A DNA stretch of 6,403 bases from Balneolaceae bacterium (GTDB taxonomy: Bacteria; Bacteroidota; Rhodothermia; Balneolales; Balneolaceae): positions 1 to 6,403 of the forward strand of contig SKRK01000256.1 in assembly GCA_007118525.1 (NCBI GenBank), given 5' to 3'. This document shows positions 4,550-6,403 of the stretch, in pieces. The notes below the pieces were generated by a model, which saw only the letters and a program-made list of their open reading frames with translations, was not told where the DNA came from and did no database searches. Each line of letters begins with the position of its first letter. Position 1 is the first letter of the stretch. A program made the position numbers and the translations under genes.

Positions 4550-6391
4550 TTGAAACATTCCGCTGAGACGGGGACGACTATCATTCGAACAATGCCCCCG
4601 GAGTTAACCAATAAAATTGCAGCAGGAGAGGTAATTCAGCGACCCGCCTCGGTTGCCAAAGAACTACTCGACAACGCTGTTGATGCGGCAGCAGACCGTA
4701 TCAAATTGATTGTTCAACAGGCCGGCCGGACATTGGTTCAGGTCATCGACAACGGTTCAGGAATGTCGGAGGAGGATGCCAGGCTCTGTTTTGAGCGGCA
4801 CGCAACCTCCAAAATTCAATCGATTGAAGACCTTTTCAAAATTCGAACCATGGGTTTTCGTGGTGAGGCCATGGCCTCTATAGCATCCATTTCGCAGGTG
4901 GAGATGAAGACCAAGCGCGTGGAAGATGAGGCCGGAACACTGCTCGAAATATGGGGAGGAGAGGAGAAGCGGTTTGAACCGGCCGCTATCGATGATGGAA
5001 CTTCCATTGCCGTGCGAAACCTGTTTTACAATGTACCTGCCCGGAGACAGTTTTTAAAGACGGATGCCACAGAACTGAAACACATTATCCGGGTGTTTCA
5101 AAATGCGGTTTTAGCCAATACCGATATTGAGTTTGAGCTTCACGCCGATGGGGATAAAATCTACCATCTACCGGCTCAGCCATTGAAACAGCGGGTAACC
5201 GATCTGTTTGGGAAACAGTACCGTGCCAGTCTTATCCCTTTTAAAGAGGAGACCAGCTATGTGAAGATTCACGGACTTTTGGCCGATCCCAAGCTGGCCA
5301 AAAAGAGCAGGGGTGAACAGTTTCTGTTCGTAAACGGTCGCCCTTTTCAGCATCGGTATCTAACCTACGTGATTCTGAGCCTGTTTGATGCCTGGACCAA
5401 GCAGAACGAATATCCGTTTTATGCAATCTTTTTAGAGATGGATCCATCTCAGGTGGATGTGAATGTCCATCCTGCAAAGATGGAGGTAAAATTTGATGAT
5501 GAACGCAGCGTCATACAGCTGGCCCGATCGGTTGTCAAGAAAGCCCTGAATCAATATTTTGTGGTGCCCGAAGTTGAGGGATCGGAGCGAATGACGAGTG
5601 ATTTTGATCTGAGTTTTGATCAGATCGGCTCGCAGCATACAGGCCACAGTTTTGGCAGAAGCGAGGGAGAGCAGATGCAGTACCCCTCCCGGATTAACTT
5701 CAGGGAGCAGCGGCCCCGCATTGATGGGGATGAGAGTGCAGAAAGACTTTATGGTGTTCCGGGTACCAGCGGCCAGAGAAGTGAAGCAGACAGGCCGGAG
5801 AGCGAATCGGGAAGAACAACAGAGGCTTCGGCCAAGGATTTCTGGCAGCTTCACAACAGCTATATTTTAACTCAAACCCGAACCGGGCTTTGCGTTATTG
5901 ATCAGCACGCGGCACATAAGCGCATTATCTATGAGAAGGCCATCAGCGCCACGGAAGAGTCGCTTCCGGGAACACAGCAACTGCTCTTTGCACAAACCGT
6001 TGAGCTGGGTGCTTCAGAATTTTCACTTCTCAAAGAGTTGCTTCCCATAATCCAGCGAATGGGATTCAGTATTCAGCTGCTCAGCGGCAACACCGCCATC
6101 ATTAACGGCGTACCTGCCGATATTGACATCGGAGATGAGCGGGCTGTTTTAAGAGATATGCTTCAGCAATACAGAGACCTGAACCAAAAATTAAAGCTGG
6201 AAGCCCGCGAGAAGGTCGCCATCGCATTTGCGTCCCGTACGGCAATCCCCCGAGGCAAACGCCTCCTGGAACCAGAAATGGAGATGCTCATCGATCAGCT
6301 TTTTGCCTGCGATGAACCCTATGTTGATCCCCTTCAAAAACCGACATTGATTTATATGCCGATGGATGAGTTGAAGAATCGGTTTCGGTGA
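4550..6391 (+). CDS. mutL: DNA mismatch repair protein MutL
   Basis: MutL is the ATPase that links mismatch recognition by MutS to strand removal. In the 613 residues the GHKL ATPase domain is complete: NKIAAGEVIQRPASVAKELLDNAVDA (21-46; Glu38 and Asn42 equivalent to E. coli Glu29 and Asn33), DNGSGM (67-72), RHATSKI, GFRGEAMASI (102-111), LFYNVPARRQFLK, VNGRPFQHRYL and VNVHPAKMEVKF (304-315). A Ser/Glu/Arg/Gly-rich linker spans about 350-425. The C-terminal dimerisation domain runs from FWQLHNSYIL to the end. The endonuclease-type motifs are degenerate: DQHAAHKRIIYE (451-462) has Lys457 where the motif has Glu, ASRTAI (561-566) has Ser for Cys, and DPLQKPT (593-599) stands where nuclease MutLs have CPHGRPT. 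QQLLFA (476-481) may bind the sliding clamp. The TTG at 4550 is preferred over ATG 4592 because the family needs the I-I-R-T strand before PPEL. The gene follows the small membrane protein by 39 bp. Confidence 0.96.
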   Translation: MKHSAETGTTIIRTMPPELTNKIAAGEVIQRPASVAKELLDNAVDAAADRIKLIVQQAGRTLVQVIDNGSGMSEEDARLCFERHATSKIQSIEDLFKIRTMGFRGEAMASIASISQVEMKTKRVEDEAGTLLEIWGGEEKRFEPAAIDDGTSIAVRNLFYNVPARRQFLKTDATELKHIIRVFQNAVLANTDIEFELHADGDKIYHLPAQPLKQRVTDLFGKQYRASLIPFKEETSYVKIHGLLADPKLAKKSRGEQFLFVNGRPFQHRYLTYVILSLFDAWTKQNEYPFYAIFLEMDPSQVDVNVHPAKMEVKFDDERSVIQLARSVVKKALNQYFVVPEVEGSERMTSDFDLSFDQIGSQHTGHSFGRSEGEQMQYPSRINFREQRPRIDGDESAERLYGVPGTSGQRSEADRPESESGRTTEASAKDFWQLHNSYILTQTRTGLCVIDQHAAHKRIIYEKAISATEESLPGTQQLLFAQTVELGASEFSLLKELLPIIQRMGFSIQLLSGNTAIINGVPADIDIGDERAVLRDMLQQYRDLNQKLKLEAREKVAIAFASRTAIPRGKRLLEPEMEMLIDQLFACDEPYVDPLQKPTLIYMPMDELKNRFR

Positions 6392-6403
6392 CGGACTCAC
6401 CCC

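Noticed and set aside
5432..5854. 140-codon open frame antisense to mutL
   Set aside because: It lies wholly within the well-supported mutL coding sequence, its protein shows no family signature, and such shadows are common in moderately GC-rich genes.

Overview
The window looks like ordinary chromosomal DNA from a member of the Bacteroidota/Rhodothermota/Balneolota group. Balneolota-like is my best guess, by inference only. The hints are weak or absent Shine-Dalgarno sequences before most genes, a SusC-type TonB plug sequence, lipoprotein-rich content, and a MutL whose C-terminal motifs resemble those I remember from Bacteroidota. No rRNA, tRNA, CRISPR array, insertion sequence or phage gene was seen.

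Layout. The left part (1-1740) holds pdxJ (vitamin B6 synthesis, minus strand). It is divergent, across only 48 bp, from a predicted NlpC/P60 cell-wall peptidase lipoprotein (plus strand). That gene converges, with 9 bp between stops, on a minus-strand gene for a small lipoprotein made of a lone TonB-receptor plug domain. The centre (1736-3497) has icd, the NADP-dependent isocitrate dehydrogenase of the TCA cycle. It is on the minus strand, ends at a good intrinsic terminator, and is preceded by about 350 bp without a convincing gene. The right part (3498-6403) is all plus strand: a predicted exported metzincin-type zinc metallopeptidase, then a 67-residue basic single-pass membrane protein and mutL (mismatch repair), which probably form a two-gene operon.

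The genes do not form one pathway. Housekeeping functions (pdxJ, icd, mutL) are interleaved with envelope proteins (NlpC/P60, plug lipoprotein, metzincin). I found no convincing new multi-gene system. The points most worth a second look are: a MutL that keeps the shape of the C-terminal endonuclease motifs but has replaced most expected metal ligands, including Glu to Lys at the position of the classic nuclease-dead mutation; a free-standing SusC-like plug on a lipid anchor; a small charged membrane protein directly upstream of mutL; and two short repeat structures at likely promoters. All coordinates and motifs were read by eye; no alignment or database search was run.
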